A DNA stretch of 64,000 bases from Saccharopolyspora erythraea NRRL 2338 (GCF_000062885.1 NC_009142.1:4639584-4703583), one strand, 5' to 3'; counted from the stretch's first letter, positions 52,276 to 61,262 are shown. The notes: generated by a model not told the origin, from the sequence alone. Program-made: numbers and translations.

Positions 52276-52303
52276 CGTCGATCTCCGGAAGGAGCCGGGA
52301 GCG

Positions 52304-52912
52304 ATGCCGACAGGGGTGCACATCCGCGACGCCCGCGAGCAGCTTTTCGACGCCGCCGAACGCGTCCTGCTCCGGGACGGGCCGCACGCGCTCACCAGCC
52401 GCGCCGTCACCGCGGAGGCGGGATGCGCCAAAGGCGTGCTGCACCGGCACTTCACCGACTTCGACGACTTCCTCGCCGAGCTCGTCCTCGACCGGATCGG
52501 GCGGATCGAGGGTCAGGGGGCGAGCCTGCGCGAGGCCGCCGGGACAGGCACGATCGTCGGCAACCTCACCGACGCGCTGACGTCCGTGTTCGAGTCGGTC
52601 GCCGTTGCGATCGTCGGTCTGGTCACCTTCCGGGACGACCTGCGAGCCCGGCTGCGGCAGACCAGGCCGGCCGGTGGCATCCCGGTCCTGAAGGAGGCCA
52701 CGTCCGCGATGGCGTCCTACCTCACCGCCGAGCGCGACCGAGGTCGCATCGCGGCGGACGCCGACGTCGGTACGCTCGCCCCCACGCTGATCGGCGCCGC
52801 GCACCTGCTGTTCGCCGATCGGGAAAGCGGGCCGCCGGAGGCCGAGGCCCTCCGCAGAGTCGTGACCACGGTCCTCGCCGGCGTGGACCAGGAAACGCCG
52901 CAGGGCACCTGA
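52304..52912 (+). CDS. TetR family regulator
   Basis: 202 residues from ATG 52304 with GGAAGGAG upstream. N-terminal HTH: REQLFDAAERVLLRDGPHALTSRAVTAEAGCAKGVLHRHFTDFDDFL. The C-terminal domain has a two-helix ligand-binding look. Divergent from the methyltransferase gene with the tandem operator between, so it is the probable repressor of both. Confidence 0.88.
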   Translation: MPTGVHIRDAREQLFDAAERVLLRDGPHALTSRAVTAEAGCAKGVLHRHFTDFDDFLAELVLDRIGRIEGQGASLREAAGTGTIVGNLTDALTSVFESVAVAIVGLVTFRDDLRARLRQTRPAGGIPVLKEATSAMASYLTAERDRGRIAADADVGTLAPTLIGAAHLLFADRESGPPEAEALRRVVTTVLAGVDQETPQGT

Positions 52913-52979
52913 GACACCAGAAGGCCATCCCGCTCGTCGTCCACTGCGGACGGACGGGTGTCGCCGCGTTCTGAGCCGC

Positions 52980-53339
52980 TCAGATCACCTTCGAGAGTCC
53001 GGCGCACGAGAGTTCGAGGGTCTCCAGACCCGAATCCGCGTCGCCGGACCCGTCCACGGCGCCGTTCCACTGCACTGGGACGACGTCCTCCAGCGTCCAG
53101 CAGGCCAGCGGAGCCCGCTCCGGTCCGAGCATCGTGATCTCGCCGCCCTCGGTCCCGGGCTCGTCGCTCCCGCCGTCGTCCATCCAGGCCGACACCACCG
53201 CGGCGTGGCGGGTCCACGGACGGCTCAGGACGATGGCGCCGGACTCGGGACCGGACTCCAGTCCCCGGCAGCCGGTGAACACGCCGAGGTCGTGAGCGCC
53301 GATGACGACCTGGAAGAGCCCCTCGCTGCTGTCGGACAC
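52980..53339 (-). CDS. Orphan gp19-like phage tail-tube domain protein
   Basis: 119 residues from GTG 53339, with GGAGGAGG upstream. Residues about 8-115 resemble the T4 gp19/contractile-tail tube family: LGVFTGCRGLESG and the terminal block PLACWTLEDVVPVQWNG then ETLELSCAGLSKV, which matches the conserved W-x-F-x-N-A-W-P...ETLELAHEGL pattern. No other phage or contractile injection genes are nearby, so it is an isolated relic or a domesticated protein. Confidence 0.65.
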   Translation of the reverse strand: MSDSSEGLFQVVIGAHDLGVFTGCRGLESGPESGAIVLSRPWTRHAAVVSAWMDDGGSDEPGTEGGEITMLGPERAPLACWTLEDVVPVQWNGAVDGSGDADSGLETLELSCAGLSKVI

Positions 53340-53536
53340 GGCTGCCTCCTCCTGGCGCACCGGGGCGTGGCGGTGCTGGCGACGCGGGGCGCCCTGGGAA
53401 CGGAGTCTGCGGGGCGCGGTGGACCTCCTCAACCCGGAACCAGTGCTTTCACACCCGCGAGCGCTCTCGCCCGCTCTTGAGCTCGATCATCGGCCGTCCT
53501 CTCCCGCCACCGTTCGAGCCCGCTCCGGAAGCCTGT

Positions 53537-54385
53537 TCAGGGCAGGGAGATCAGCGCCACCGCCGACGCCGCGCACAGCAGCCCGGCGAGGCGGGCGCGG
53601 GTCAGCCGCTCACCGAGCACGACCAACCCCAGCAGCACCGGGATGGCCGGGTACAGGGCCGTGAGCACGACCGCGACCGAGAGCAGCTGCTCGCGTGCGG
53701 CCAGGGTGAACAGCACGATGGCCAGGCTCCCCAACGCGCCGGCCGCCACGGCGCCGCAGGCGACGGCGGGCCGCAGCCGCAGCCGCACCGGACGGCGCAG
53801 CACCAGCGGCAGGATCGCCAGCACCGACGCCGCGCGGCTGGCCACCACGGGCCACAACCCGGCAGCGGGGTCCACCTGCGCCAACGCGATGAACTGCAGG
53901 GCGAAGCCACCGCCCGCGACCAGTGCGTCCCGCACACCGGCTGCGATCCGGCTCGCGCCGCCACCTCCGCCATCGGAGTCCGACCGGGAGACGAGCCAGA
54001 GCGCGGGCGCGGCGGCGGCGATCCCGCACCACGTCAACGCCTCGGGGCGGTCACCCAGCAGGGCGACGCCGACCAGCACCGGCAGCGCGACCGCGGCGAC
54101 ATCGCTCAACGGCGCCACGACGCTGAAGGCACCGGCGCTCATCGCCCGGTAGAGGAACACCACGCCCACACCTGTGCCGACCCCGGAAAGCGAGCCCCAC
54201 AGCAGCGCCGCCGGGCTCACCTCGGTCGCCGCGACCCACGGGGCAGCACCGAGGACCAGCACCGTTCCGCCCGCCTGCGCGACCAACGCCACGGCCGCGC
54301 TGTCGGCCCGGCGCGCGAGCAGCCCGCCGAGGAAGTGCGTGCTGCCGAAGCACAGCGCCGACAGCAGGGCGAGCACCTCACCCAT
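53537..54385 (-). CDS. EamA/DMT-family transporter
   Basis: 282 residues from ATG 54385 with ten hydrophobic spans in two EamA repeats: ALLSALCFGSTHFLGGLLARR at the N-terminus and VVLTALYPAIPVLLGLVVLGERLTRARLAGLLCAASAVALI at the C-terminus, both typical. The gene overlaps the end of the MarR gene by 8 bases, so they are co-translated. Probably exports a small metabolite controlled by that regulator. Confidence 0.88.
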   Translation of the reverse strand: MGEVLALLSALCFGSTHFLGGLLARRADSAAVALVAQAGGTVLVLGAAPWVAATEVSPAALLWGSLSGVGTGVGVVFLYRAMSAGAFSVVAPLSDVAAVALPVLVGVALLGDRPEALTWCGIAAAAPALWLVSRSDSDGGGGGASRIAAGVRDALVAGGGFALQFIALAQVDPAAGLWPVVASRAASVLAILPLVLRRPVRLRLRPAVACGAVAAGALGSLAIVLFTLAAREQLLSVAVVLTALYPAIPVLLGLVVLGERLTRARLAGLLCAASAVALISLP

Positions 54386-54923
54386 CGCCGCGCGCTTCCC
54401 GGGCGCGGTGCTCCCGGTCGGCCCGCCCCACCGGGCAGACGGCTCCGCGGGCGACGCACGAACCCCGGTCGCACAGCCGGCAGAGCCGCTCGGCGTCGCC
54501 GGGGCGGTGGTACAGCCCGGCGAGCAGCTTGGTGAGCAACTGCTCCAACTGCTCGCGCTCCGCACGGTCGAACGCGTCCACCACCTCGCCGAGCGCGCTC
54601 CCACGGGCACCGAGCAGGCCGCCGGCGGTCTCCCGCCCGGCGTCGGTGAGCCGCACCGCCACCGCCTTGCCCCAGGTGGCCTCGCGGCGCACCAGGCCGT
54701 GCTTCTCCAGGGCGTCGACCATGCGGGCGGCCGCCGACTGGCTCAGCCCGACGCGGCGCCCCAGCTCGGTCACGCTCAGCCCCGCCGCGTCGGCCAGGAC
54801 CACCAGCGCGGCGGCGCCGCTCGCACTGGTGCCTGCCGCGGCCGTCGCACCGGCCAGGAGCCGGTCGCTGACCGCCAGCGCCGCCGCCCCGAGCAGGTTC
54901 GCCAGTCGACCGCTTTCATGCAT
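54378..54923 (-). CDS. MarR family regulator with Cys-rich tail
   Basis: 181 residues. Winged helix region GLSVTELGRRVGLSQSAAARMVDALEKHGLVRRE (about 48-82), followed by long dimer helices. The C-terminal tail has C-R-L-C-x3-GSCx5-C (CRLCDRGSCVARGAVC), which could bind metal or sense oxidation. ATG 54923 lies within a perfect palindrome, indicating autorepression. Operon with the DMT transporter. Confidence 0.87.
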   Translation of the reverse strand: MHESGRLANLLGAAALAVSDRLLAGATAAAGTSASGAAALVVLADAAGLSVTELGRRVGLSQSAAARMVDALEKHGLVRREATWGKAVAVRLTDAGRETAGGLLGARGSALGEVVDAFDRAEREQLEQLLTKLLAGLYHRPGDAERLCRLCDRGSCVARGAVCPVGRADREHRAREARGDG

Positions 54924-54934
54924 GAGTCATGCAT
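54918..54934. promoter_or_regulatory. MarR operator over its own start
   Basis: ATGCATGA-g-TCATGCAT, perfect 8-base arms around one base, including the start codon of the MarR gene. Confidence 0.65.
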
Positions 54935-55013
54935 AACATCCTGGACCTGCTATTACAAGACGTGAACGACTGCGGGAGGGGCTAGCGGCGCTGTGGCCGC
55001 CAGCGCCCTTGCG

Positions 55014-55550
55014 TCAGGACGGCAGAGCAGGCCCCGCCCGGTACAGGTCCCTCAGCAGCGCCACCTCGGCACCGTGGTGCACGGTCTCCCTGGTGATGTG
55101 CAGGACCAGCGTGATGTAGGGGTGGTCCGCCCACGGCCCTTCCGCTTCGCCGACCGGCGAGGCGAGCGCCGCCTCATCGAGCCCGAGCACCCCTTCGCGC
55201 CACGCGCGGTAGTTCGTCTCGAGCATGGCCAGGGCGGTGGCCGCATCACCGGGCCACCGCGCGGAGGCGAGCGTCAGCGAACCGTCACCGAAGTGGGCGC
55301 TGGCGCGGATGCCGAAGACCTGGACTGCGATGTGGGCCAGCCGCCAGGCGATGGTGGTGATCGGGGGCGGCTCCGGCACCGGCCACGCCCAGTCGATCAC
55401 GAACGTGCCGTCGTCCTGCTCGCGCACGCTCCAGCAGCCCTCGACCGGCTCCCAGAAGTACTCGTCGTCGGTCAGCCCGTCGAGCCGGGGCCACAGGTGG
55501 TGCTCCCAGTAGAAGTCGAGCTGGCCGAGCAGCTCGTGGCGCCAGTTCAT
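55014..55550 (-). CDS. DinB-family protein
   Basis: 178 residues from ATG 55550. DinB/YfiT four-helix fold: WRHELLGQLDFYWEHHLWPRLDGLTDDEYFWEP, ITTIAWRLAHIAVQVFGIR and LVLHITRETVHHGAEVALLRDLY; the three His metal ligands appear as H in WRLAHI and the two His in VHHGAE. Members act as thiol-dependent (mycothiol or bacillithiol) transferases. The ribosome site is partly inside a 13-base hairpin (55558-55605). Confidence 0.86.
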   Translation of the reverse strand: MNWRHELLGQLDFYWEHHLWPRLDGLTDDEYFWEPVEGCWSVREQDDGTFVIDWAWPVPEPPPITTIAWRLAHIAVQVFGIRASAHFGDGSLTLASARWPGDAATALAMLETNYRAWREGVLGLDEAALASPVGEAEGPWADHPYITLVLHITRETVHHGAEVALLRDLYRAGPALPS

Positions 55551-55557
55551 CACGCCT

Positions 55558-55605
55558 CCTCGACGGTGCGGGATGCCTACGGCCGCCGCGAGCGCACCGT
55601 CGAGG
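55558..55605 (-). promoter_or_regulatory. Leader hairpin sequestering the dinB ribosome site
   Basis: Perfect 13-base arms CCTCGACGGTGCG and CGCACCGTCGAGG (55558-55570, 55593-55605) with a 22-base loop. On the minus strand, the end of the stem is the GG of the GGAGG ribosome site. Confidence 0.5.
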
Positions 55606-55724
55606 CCCCAGGACACCGCTCGCCCGGCGCCCGCGATGCTCCCACGGCGGAGGAGCGCCGTGCCTCTTCCGGTGGCACGAGCGGGTGATTCACCTCCGCG
55701 ACGAGTGCCGCCGTTTGAGCGCAA

Positions 55725-55740
55725 CCGGGTGTGCACCCGG
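55725..55740. promoter_or_regulatory. Inverted repeat before the AI-2E gene
   Basis: CCGGGTG-tg-CACCCGG, 66 bases before the GTG start. Confidence 0.3.
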
Positions 55741-55805
55741 CGCGGGCGGCGGTGCTCCAGCGCGCACGCCGCGCGCGTTGCCGCTCCAGCTCTTACGTTG
55801 ACCGG

Positions 55806-56891
55806 GTGGCGATTGGTTCCACCGACCCGGTCGAGCCGGGCGGCAACCAGCTCCCGAGAGCGCTGACCGTGCTGCTCGGGATGGCGGCGGTCGTCGTGGT
55901 CGTGGGCGGGATGCGGGCGGCCGCGTGGCTGATCGCGCCGACCTTCCTGGCGCTGGTCATCGTCATCGCCACGAACCCGGTGCCGGTGTGGCTGGTCGGC
56001 AAGGGCGTGCCGCGCTGGCTGGCCACCGCCGCGCTGGTCGTGCTGGTGTACGCGGTGCTGATCACCTTCGCCGTGGTGGTGCTGCTGTCGATCGCCCGCC
56101 TGGCCACGATCCTGCCCCAGTACGCCTCGCGGGCCGACGCGCTCCTGGCCGGGCTTACTCACGAGCTGGCGCGGTTCGGCATCGGCCCGGAACAGGTGAA
56201 GAACGCGGCGGGGAAGGTCGACTTCGGCAAGCTGACCGGCGTCGTCGGCTCGCTGCTGTCCGGTGTGGCCAGTGTGGGCACCAACCTGGTGTTCCTGCTG
56301 GCGCTGCTGCTGTTCATCAGCGTCGAGACCGGTGCCGTGGGCACGCGGATGGCCATGGTCGCCGACGGCCATCCCGAAGCGGCCCGGGCGCTGCGCGAGT
56401 TCACCCTCGGTACGCGCAGCTACCTGGTGGTCTCCACGGTGTTCGGCGGGATCGTCGCGGTGCTGGACGTGATCGCGCTGCTGCTGCTCGGTGTGCCGCT
56501 GCCGATCCTGTGGGGGCTGCTGGCGTTCGTGACCAACTACATCCCCACCATCGGTTTCGTCCTCGGCGTGATACCTCCGGCGCTGCTCGCGCTCCTGCAG
56601 GGCGGGTGGAAGCTGGCGGTCACGGTCGTGGTGGTCTACTGCGTGCTGAACTTCGTGATCCAGAGCATCATCCAGCCGCGCTTCGTCGGTGACGCGGTCG
56701 GACTGTCGGTGACGGTGACGCTGCTGTCGCTGGTGTTCTGGACGTGGGTCATCGGCGCGCTCGGGGCGATCCTGGCCATCCCGCTGACCCTGCTGGCCAA
56801 GGCGGTGCTGGTCGACTGCGACCCCAACGCCCGCTGGGCCGGCGCGTTCCTGGTGTCCGACCGGGTCAGCCGCACCCGCATCGAGAGCTAG
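55806..56891 (+). CDS. AI-2E family (UPF0118) transporter
   Basis: 361 residues with about eight hydrophobic spans. The final third contains the family block LLLGVPLPILWGLLAFVTNYIPTIGFVLGVIPPALLALLQGGW and VIQSIIQPRFVGDAVGLSVTVTLLSLVFWTWVIGALGAILAIPLT. GTG 55806 is the best start; an upstream open segment is Arg-rich. The family includes AI-2 exporters and Na+/H+ antiporters; the role here is unknown. Confidence 0.9.
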   Translation: MAIGSTDPVEPGGNQLPRALTVLLGMAAVVVVVGGMRAAAWLIAPTFLALVIVIATNPVPVWLVGKGVPRWLATAALVVLVYAVLITFAVVVLLSIARLATILPQYASRADALLAGLTHELARFGIGPEQVKNAAGKVDFGKLTGVVGSLLSGVASVGTNLVFLLALLLFISVETGAVGTRMAMVADGHPEAARALREFTLGTRSYLVVSTVFGGIVAVLDVIALLLLGVPLPILWGLLAFVTNYIPTIGFVLGVIPPALLALLQGGWKLAVTVVVVYCVLNFVIQSIIQPRFVGDAVGLSVTVTLLSLVFWTWVIGALGAILAIPLTLLAKAVLVDCDPNARWAGAFLVSDRVSRTRIES

Positions 56892-56898
56892 CCGGGCG

Positions 56899-57537
56899 CT
56901 ACCCGCCGGAGAGCACGAGTGCGATGAAGATGCCGCAGACGACGATGTTGATGAGCCAGCTGTTGCTGTTCATCCACTCCCGGACTTTCGGCATGGCGGT
57001 GACCGCCCGCCGGTGGAACAGCAGGTAGGCGATGAGCGGCAGCGCGGCGACCAGCACGGTGAGCGCGATGAACGGCACGGCCGCGACCAGTCCCAGGTCG
57101 CGGTGCTCCAGGTTCGTGCCGACCGTCAGCATGATGATCACGTCCGACGGCATGGTCAGGATCAGCACGAGGCCGGTCTTGAACGCGGTCGCCGGTGACG
57201 CGGTCAGCAGGGTGCTGAGCCACTTCGGCGGCTTGGACGTGCTCCGCTGCACGTAGTTCTTGACCGCAAGCAGGATCAGCAGACCGACGAGGACGATCTG
57301 CACCACCTTGCCCACGACGCTCGCGGTATGGGACTCCCCGTCGATGTGCACGGCGTTGCCGAGCAGCGCGGCGAGCCCGCGCGCCACCGCGACGCCCGCG
57401 GTCGCGGCCACCGCCACGCCCAGCAGGAACGCCAGCGAGGAACGCACCGCTCGCTGCGAGGTGACCAGCACGATCGCCGACATGATCTGCGGGCCGGCCA
57501 TCATCGTGATGGCCAGGGGCAGGATTTGCAGAGTCAC
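56899..57537 (-). CDS. GAP-family membrane protein
   Basis: 212 residues from GTG 57537 (strong GGGGGGAAG site). Six hydrophobic spans with an N-terminal LPLAITMMAGPQIMSAIVLVTS and central PPKWLSTLLTASPATAFKTGLVLILTMPSDVIIMLTVGTNL, as in GAP (Sap-like sulfolipid-addressing) proteins that help export glycolipids. Converges with the AI-2E gene. Substrate unknown. Confidence 0.82.
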   Translation of the reverse strand: MTLQILPLAITMMAGPQIMSAIVLVTSQRAVRSSLAFLLGVAVAATAGVAVARGLAALLGNAVHIDGESHTASVVGKVVQIVLVGLLILLAVKNYVQRSTSKPPKWLSTLLTASPATAFKTGLVLILTMPSDVIIMLTVGTNLEHRDLGLVAAVPFIALTVLVAALPLIAYLLFHRRAVTAMPKVREWMNSNSWLINIVVCGIFIALVLSGG

Positions 57538-57726
57538 GGCTTCCCCCCACGCCGCCGCGGTCAGTTCGCCGCACGGGTACCCCGCTCGGTGGACCGCCAT
57601 GCTCGGCGGGCGTTCCGCTGGCGGCGCCCGTGCGCGGCGCGCATTGTGGTCGGACGCGGCCCGGCCGCGCGGCGTGCGGGCCGTCCCGCCCGCCGGTGAG
57701 GAACCGCCACCGGGTGCGAGGTGCCG

Positions 57727-58362
57727 ATGGTGCGAACGTCAGTTCCCGCGCTGTTCGCCTCGTGGCCCGACTCGCCCGCACCACCCGGCGAGCGCTTCGG
57801 GCTCTGGGCGTACTTCCTGCTGTTCGTGCTCGTGCTGCTCTCGTCGGCCGGCGTGCCGTTCATCGGCACGGTGTCGGTGGGAGGGGCGGCCGTGCTCGCC
57901 GCCCACGGCCACCTCGACCTGATCCCCGTCCTGGTCGTGTCCGTGCTCGGCAGCGAAGCTGGGGGGATCGTCGGCTACGGGATCGGGGCGCGGTGGGGCC
58001 GGCGCCTCCTGCTCCGCCCCGGGCGGGGGCTGGAAAAGCGGCAGAAGGTGCTCACGGAGGGGGAACGCCTCTACGCGAAGTGGGGCAGGCTGGCCGTGTT
58101 CGTCACCACCGCGATGATCTCCGGTGCCGCGAAGATGAAGTTCTCCCAGTTCGTCGTGTGGAACCTGATCACCTCGACCGCGTTCGTCCTGGCGGTCGGT
58201 CCGGCGTCCTACGGCGCGGGGCGGATCGTGAAGGGGGACCGCGACTCCACCAGCATCGGGCTGCTGGTCTTCGGGGTCGCGGTCGCGGTGGTGATCGTGT
58301 GGTACGCCGTGACCCGGCGGCGGCGCCGACGGGCGGCGCCGGCGCCGGAGCCGGGCAGTTGA
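57727..58362 (+). CDS. DedA/VTT-domain membrane protein
   Basis: 211 residues from ATG 57727 (GTG 57721 possible). SNARE-assoc/DedA features: PFIGTVSVGGAAVLAAHGHLDLIPVLVVSVLGSEAGGIVGYGIGARWGRRL, and the FVTTAMISGAAKMKFSQFVVWNLITSTAFVL motif where DedA proteins have F-x-R-x(3)-G; here, the Arg is not conserved. Very basic C-terminal tail (RRRRRR). Probably a lipid-handling membrane protein of unknown role. Confidence 0.83.
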   Translation: MVRTSVPALFASWPDSPAPPGERFGLWAYFLLFVLVLLSSAGVPFIGTVSVGGAAVLAAHGHLDLIPVLVVSVLGSEAGGIVGYGIGARWGRRLLLRPGRGLEKRQKVLTEGERLYAKWGRLAVFVTTAMISGAAKMKFSQFVVWNLITSTAFVLAVGPASYGAGRIVKGDRDSTSIGLLVFGVAVAVVIVWYAVTRRRRRRAAPAPEPGS

Positions 58363-58372
58363 GGGCGCGCGC

Positions 58373-59371
58373 TCAGACCAGCACGTTCTTGTAGAACAGG
58401 TTGCAGCGCCGGTCGCCGGCCGTGCCCGATGCGAACCCGAGGAACAGGCGGGGTTCGCCCGCCTCCGTCCGGTACACCGCCATCCCCTCCGGTTCGCGGT
58501 AGGTGAGGCTCTCCCCCGCCCTGGTGACGACCGGACCTTCGGCGATCTCGCCGGTGTTGATGTCGACGCTGGTCACGTGGGAGTTCAGCGTCGGGCTGGA
58601 GTCGTAGGACTCGCCGTCGAGCAGGTACAGGTACCGGCCGAAGGCGGTGTATCCCTGGAAGACCGGGGCCGGGGAGCCCAGCGAGGGCTGCGCGAAGTCC
58701 GCCAGTCTGGTGCCGAAGTCACCGGCCGAAGCCCTGGCCAGCTCGTACACCGCGAACCGCTTGGCACCGCCGCGGTGGTACCGGACGACGAGCCTGCCGT
58801 GGACGGGGTCCACCGCGCAGGTGTGCTCGGTGGCGTCGGCGACCGGCGTGAACTTCGCCAGCCCTGTCGAGGAGTTCGGCAGCGTCGTGCCGTTGCGGAA
58901 CTGGAACCGTGCGAGCCGGCGCCCGTAACCGTTGGCGTTGGCGTCGACCTCGGTCCACAGGTAGGAGGCCGAGCCCACGGGCTCCGCGGCGATGGAGACT
59001 CCGTGGCCGAACCCCGTCAGGTACATGTACCCGAGCTGGTTGCCCGCGAAGTCCAATTGCGTCACGCACAGGTCGCCTGCCGCCGAGTCGGTGCCGTTCC
59101 TGCGTTGCACCACGAAGAGCCGCCGGTTGGCGTTGTCGAAGGTGAAGGACTGCTGCACCGTGTCGTCGCGCAACGTCTTGTGCCGGAACAGGTCGTGCGA
59201 CGGCGCCCTGAGGTCGAACCGCTTCGACGCCGGTACGTCCGCCGCTCCGGCGCTCGGGCCCGCTGCCGCGGCGCCCGGGCCTGCCGCGGCACCGAGACCA
59301 GCGGCAGCGGCGAGTCCGGCACCTGCCCGCAGCAGGCCACGCCGGTTGAGTCGTTTGGAAGGCTCGGCCAC
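58373..59371 (-). CDS. Tat-exported propeller-like protein ('teichoic acid biosynthesis C' type)
   Basis: 332 residues from GTG 59371 (GAGGAG upstream). Twin-arginine signal NRRGLLRAGAGLAAAAGLGAA with an AxA-rich cleavage region, so exported folded. Body matches the actinomycete family often named teichoic acid biosynthesis protein C or baseplate-like: DLFRHKTLRDDTVQQSFTFDNANRRLFVVQ and GHGVSIAAEPVGSASYLWTEVDANANGYGRRLARF. Probably a beta-propeller acting in the cell wall; true function not established. Confidence 0.82.
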   Translation of the reverse strand: MAEPSKRLNRRGLLRAGAGLAAAAGLGAAAGPGAAAAGPSAGAADVPASKRFDLRAPSHDLFRHKTLRDDTVQQSFTFDNANRRLFVVQRRNGTDSAAGDLCVTQLDFAGNQLGYMYLTGFGHGVSIAAEPVGSASYLWTEVDANANGYGRRLARFQFRNGTTLPNSSTGLAKFTPVADATEHTCAVDPVHGRLVVRYHRGGAKRFAVYELARASAGDFGTRLADFAQPSLGSPAPVFQGYTAFGRYLYLLDGESYDSSPTLNSHVTSVDINTGEIAEGPVVTRAGESLTYREPEGMAVYRTEAGEPRLFLGFASGTAGDRRCNLFYKNVLV

Positions 59372-59621
59372 TTCGTCGTCTCCTCGTTCTCGCCACGCCG
59401 TCCGCATCCGGACGGCGAGCGTGCGGAACCACCGGTGCTGGTGGAGATTGCTAGCTTCGCCACGCGCGATCAATACACCGAACGGCCACTTTCACGCGCG
59501 CGCGGTCGTCCGATGGAATCCGCGGCCAGCGCTCCACTCCCGACACCCGTCGTCTCCGCCGGTGGATGTCCCCCATGCGACGCATCTGGTGCCGGGCCCG
59601 TTCCCCGGGCAGCATCGGCAT

Positions 59622-60983
59622 GTGGACGCTCTCCTCGCGGATGTGCTCACCGGTCTCGGGGTCGTCGACGGCGGTGCGGTGGAGCTGACCGGCGACCCGC
59701 GCCCCCACGTGCTCCGCTCGCCGCTGGACGTCTCAGGCTGTGCGGTCGCGTCGGTGGCCGCGTGCCTGACCGCGGCCGCCGAACTGGCGCACGTCCGGAC
59801 CGGCCGCAGGCCCGAGGTCGCACTCGACACCGGTCACGTGGCGGCGGCGGTGCTCGGCGAAGCCCTGCTCCGCGACCCGAACGGGCAAGCGATCGCCGGG
59901 TTCGCGCCGCTCTCCCGGCTGTGGCCCGCGGCCGACGGCTGGGTCCGCACGCACGCCAACTACCCCTGGCACCGAGCGGCCCTGCTGGACGCGTTCGGGT
60001 TGCCCGACCGCGGCGACGCCGAGACGCCCTTGGCCGAAGCCATCGCGGCGCTACCAGCCCTGGAGGTCGAGCGCCGGGCCTACGACGCGGGCGGGCTCGC
60101 GGTCGCCGCGCGGACGGCGAGCGAGTGGTGTCGCAGCGACGGGGGCGGCGCGGTGGCGGACGTGCCGCTGGTGACCTTCGACGAGCCGGGAGCCCGCGTC
60201 CCGCTGGGCGCGGCGCCGGGCGCGTTGCCCGCCTCCGGGCTGCGGGTACTGGATCTGACCAGGGTGATCGCCGGGCCGGTCGGGACCCGCATGCTGGCGG
60301 CGCTCGGCGCCGACGTGCTGCGGGTCGACCCGCCGCACCGCCCGGAACTCCCGCTGCACGCCGTCGACGGCGTGATCGGCAAGGCCAGCACGGCGCTGGA
60401 AGCCACCGAGGACAGCGGTCAGCGCCTGCTGCACGCATTGGCCGACCAGGCCGACGTCCTGGTCACCGGTTATCGGCCCGGCGCGCTCCGAGCGCTCGGC
60501 CTGGAGCCGGAGCAGGTGGCCGAACGGCACCCTGGCACCGTCGTCGTCACCCTCTCGGCGTGGGGGACGAGCGGGCCGTGGGCCACCCGCCGCGGCTTCG
60601 ACAGCCTGGTGCAGGTCGCCTCCGGCATCGGCTGGGCCACCAGCGCGGACGGCGACCGCCCGGGCGCGCTGCCCTGCCAGCTCCTCGACCACGCCACCGG
60701 CTACCTCGTCGCGGCCGGCGCGCTGGCCGCGCTCGCCGAACGAGCTCGCACCGGGCGGATCCGGCACGTGCGCCTGTCCCTGGCGCGCACCGCGCGATGG
60801 CTCCTCGACCAGGGTCTCCACGACGACGTTGCCGACGGTCGGCGCTGGGACCCCGACGGCTACCGGATCCCGCTCGGCGGCGGGTGGACCGGGATCGCTC
60901 CGCCCGGCCGGCTCGACGGCGCCCCGCTCAGGTGGCCGCACCTGCCGCCTCGCTACGCCCGAGCCATCCCCGCCTGGCCCTGA
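59622..60983 (+). CDS. Class III (CaiB/BaiF) CoA-transferase
   Basis: About 453 residues; start uncertain among GTG 59622, 59589 and 59562, none with a good ribosome site. The central block LRVLDLTRVIAGPVGTRMLAALGADVLRVDPP and ADVLVTGYRPGALRALGLEPEQVAERHPGTVVVTLSAWGTSGPWATRRGFDSLVQVASG is typical. An N-terminal half-domain (TAAAELAHVRTGRRPEVALDTGHVAAAVLGEALL) looks like a partial duplicate, giving the roughly 450-residue actinobacterial subtype. CoA donor and acceptor unknown. Confidence 0.88.
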   Translation: MDALLADVLTGLGVVDGGAVELTGDPRPHVLRSPLDVSGCAVASVAACLTAAAELAHVRTGRRPEVALDTGHVAAAVLGEALLRDPNGQAIAGFAPLSRLWPAADGWVRTHANYPWHRAALLDAFGLPDRGDAETPLAEAIAALPALEVERRAYDAGGLAVAARTASEWCRSDGGGAVADVPLVTFDEPGARVPLGAAPGALPASGLRVLDLTRVIAGPVGTRMLAALGADVLRVDPPHRPELPLHAVDGVIGKASTALEATEDSGQRLLHALADQADVLVTGYRPGALRALGLEPEQVAERHPGTVVVTLSAWGTSGPWATRRGFDSLVQVASGIGWATSADGDRPGALPCQLLDHATGYLVAAGALAALAERARTGRIRHVRLSLARTARWLLDQGLHDDVADGRRWDPDGYRIPLGGGWTGIAPPGRLDGAPLRWPHLPPRYARAIPAWP

Positions 60984-61262
60984 CCGAACCGGTCTCCACC
61001 CACATCCACCCGCCTGTCACCCAACGATCGGGTGAATTCCGCGTGGCGGTCCGCATGCCCGGCACGCGACGCTACTCGTGGCTCGCGCCGGGCCCCGCCC
61101 GCCGAACCACGGCATCCGGCCTGCCCGCGGGTGTTGACGGCGCTCCGGCACGGCGGTCACTATTGCGCGATACGCAGCAGGGTGCGCAATAAGCAACACG
61201 AGTGCTGGCTCGCCCGTCGACGAGCCGGGTCCCACACCCGGCGGTGCAGTAGGGAGTGGCAG
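60984..61262. other. Intergenic region before the dehydrogenase operon
   Basis: About 280 bases. Holds the inverted repeat at 61161-61191 and an AT-richer patch (GCAATAAGCAAC) that is the likely promoter zone; no gene seen. Confidence 0.4.
61161..61191. promoter_or_regulatory. Inverted repeat upstream of the SerA-like gene
   Basis: TATTGCGC (61161-61168), 15-base spacer, GCGCAATA (61184-61191). The right arm runs into AAGCAAC; the TTGC/GCAA halves recall IclR-type sites. About 70 bases before the start. Confidence 0.45.

Noticed and set aside
52980-53339. Prophage or contractile injection system suggested by the gp19-like protein
   Set aside because: No other structural, lysis, integrase or baseplate genes are nearby, so no such element is called.
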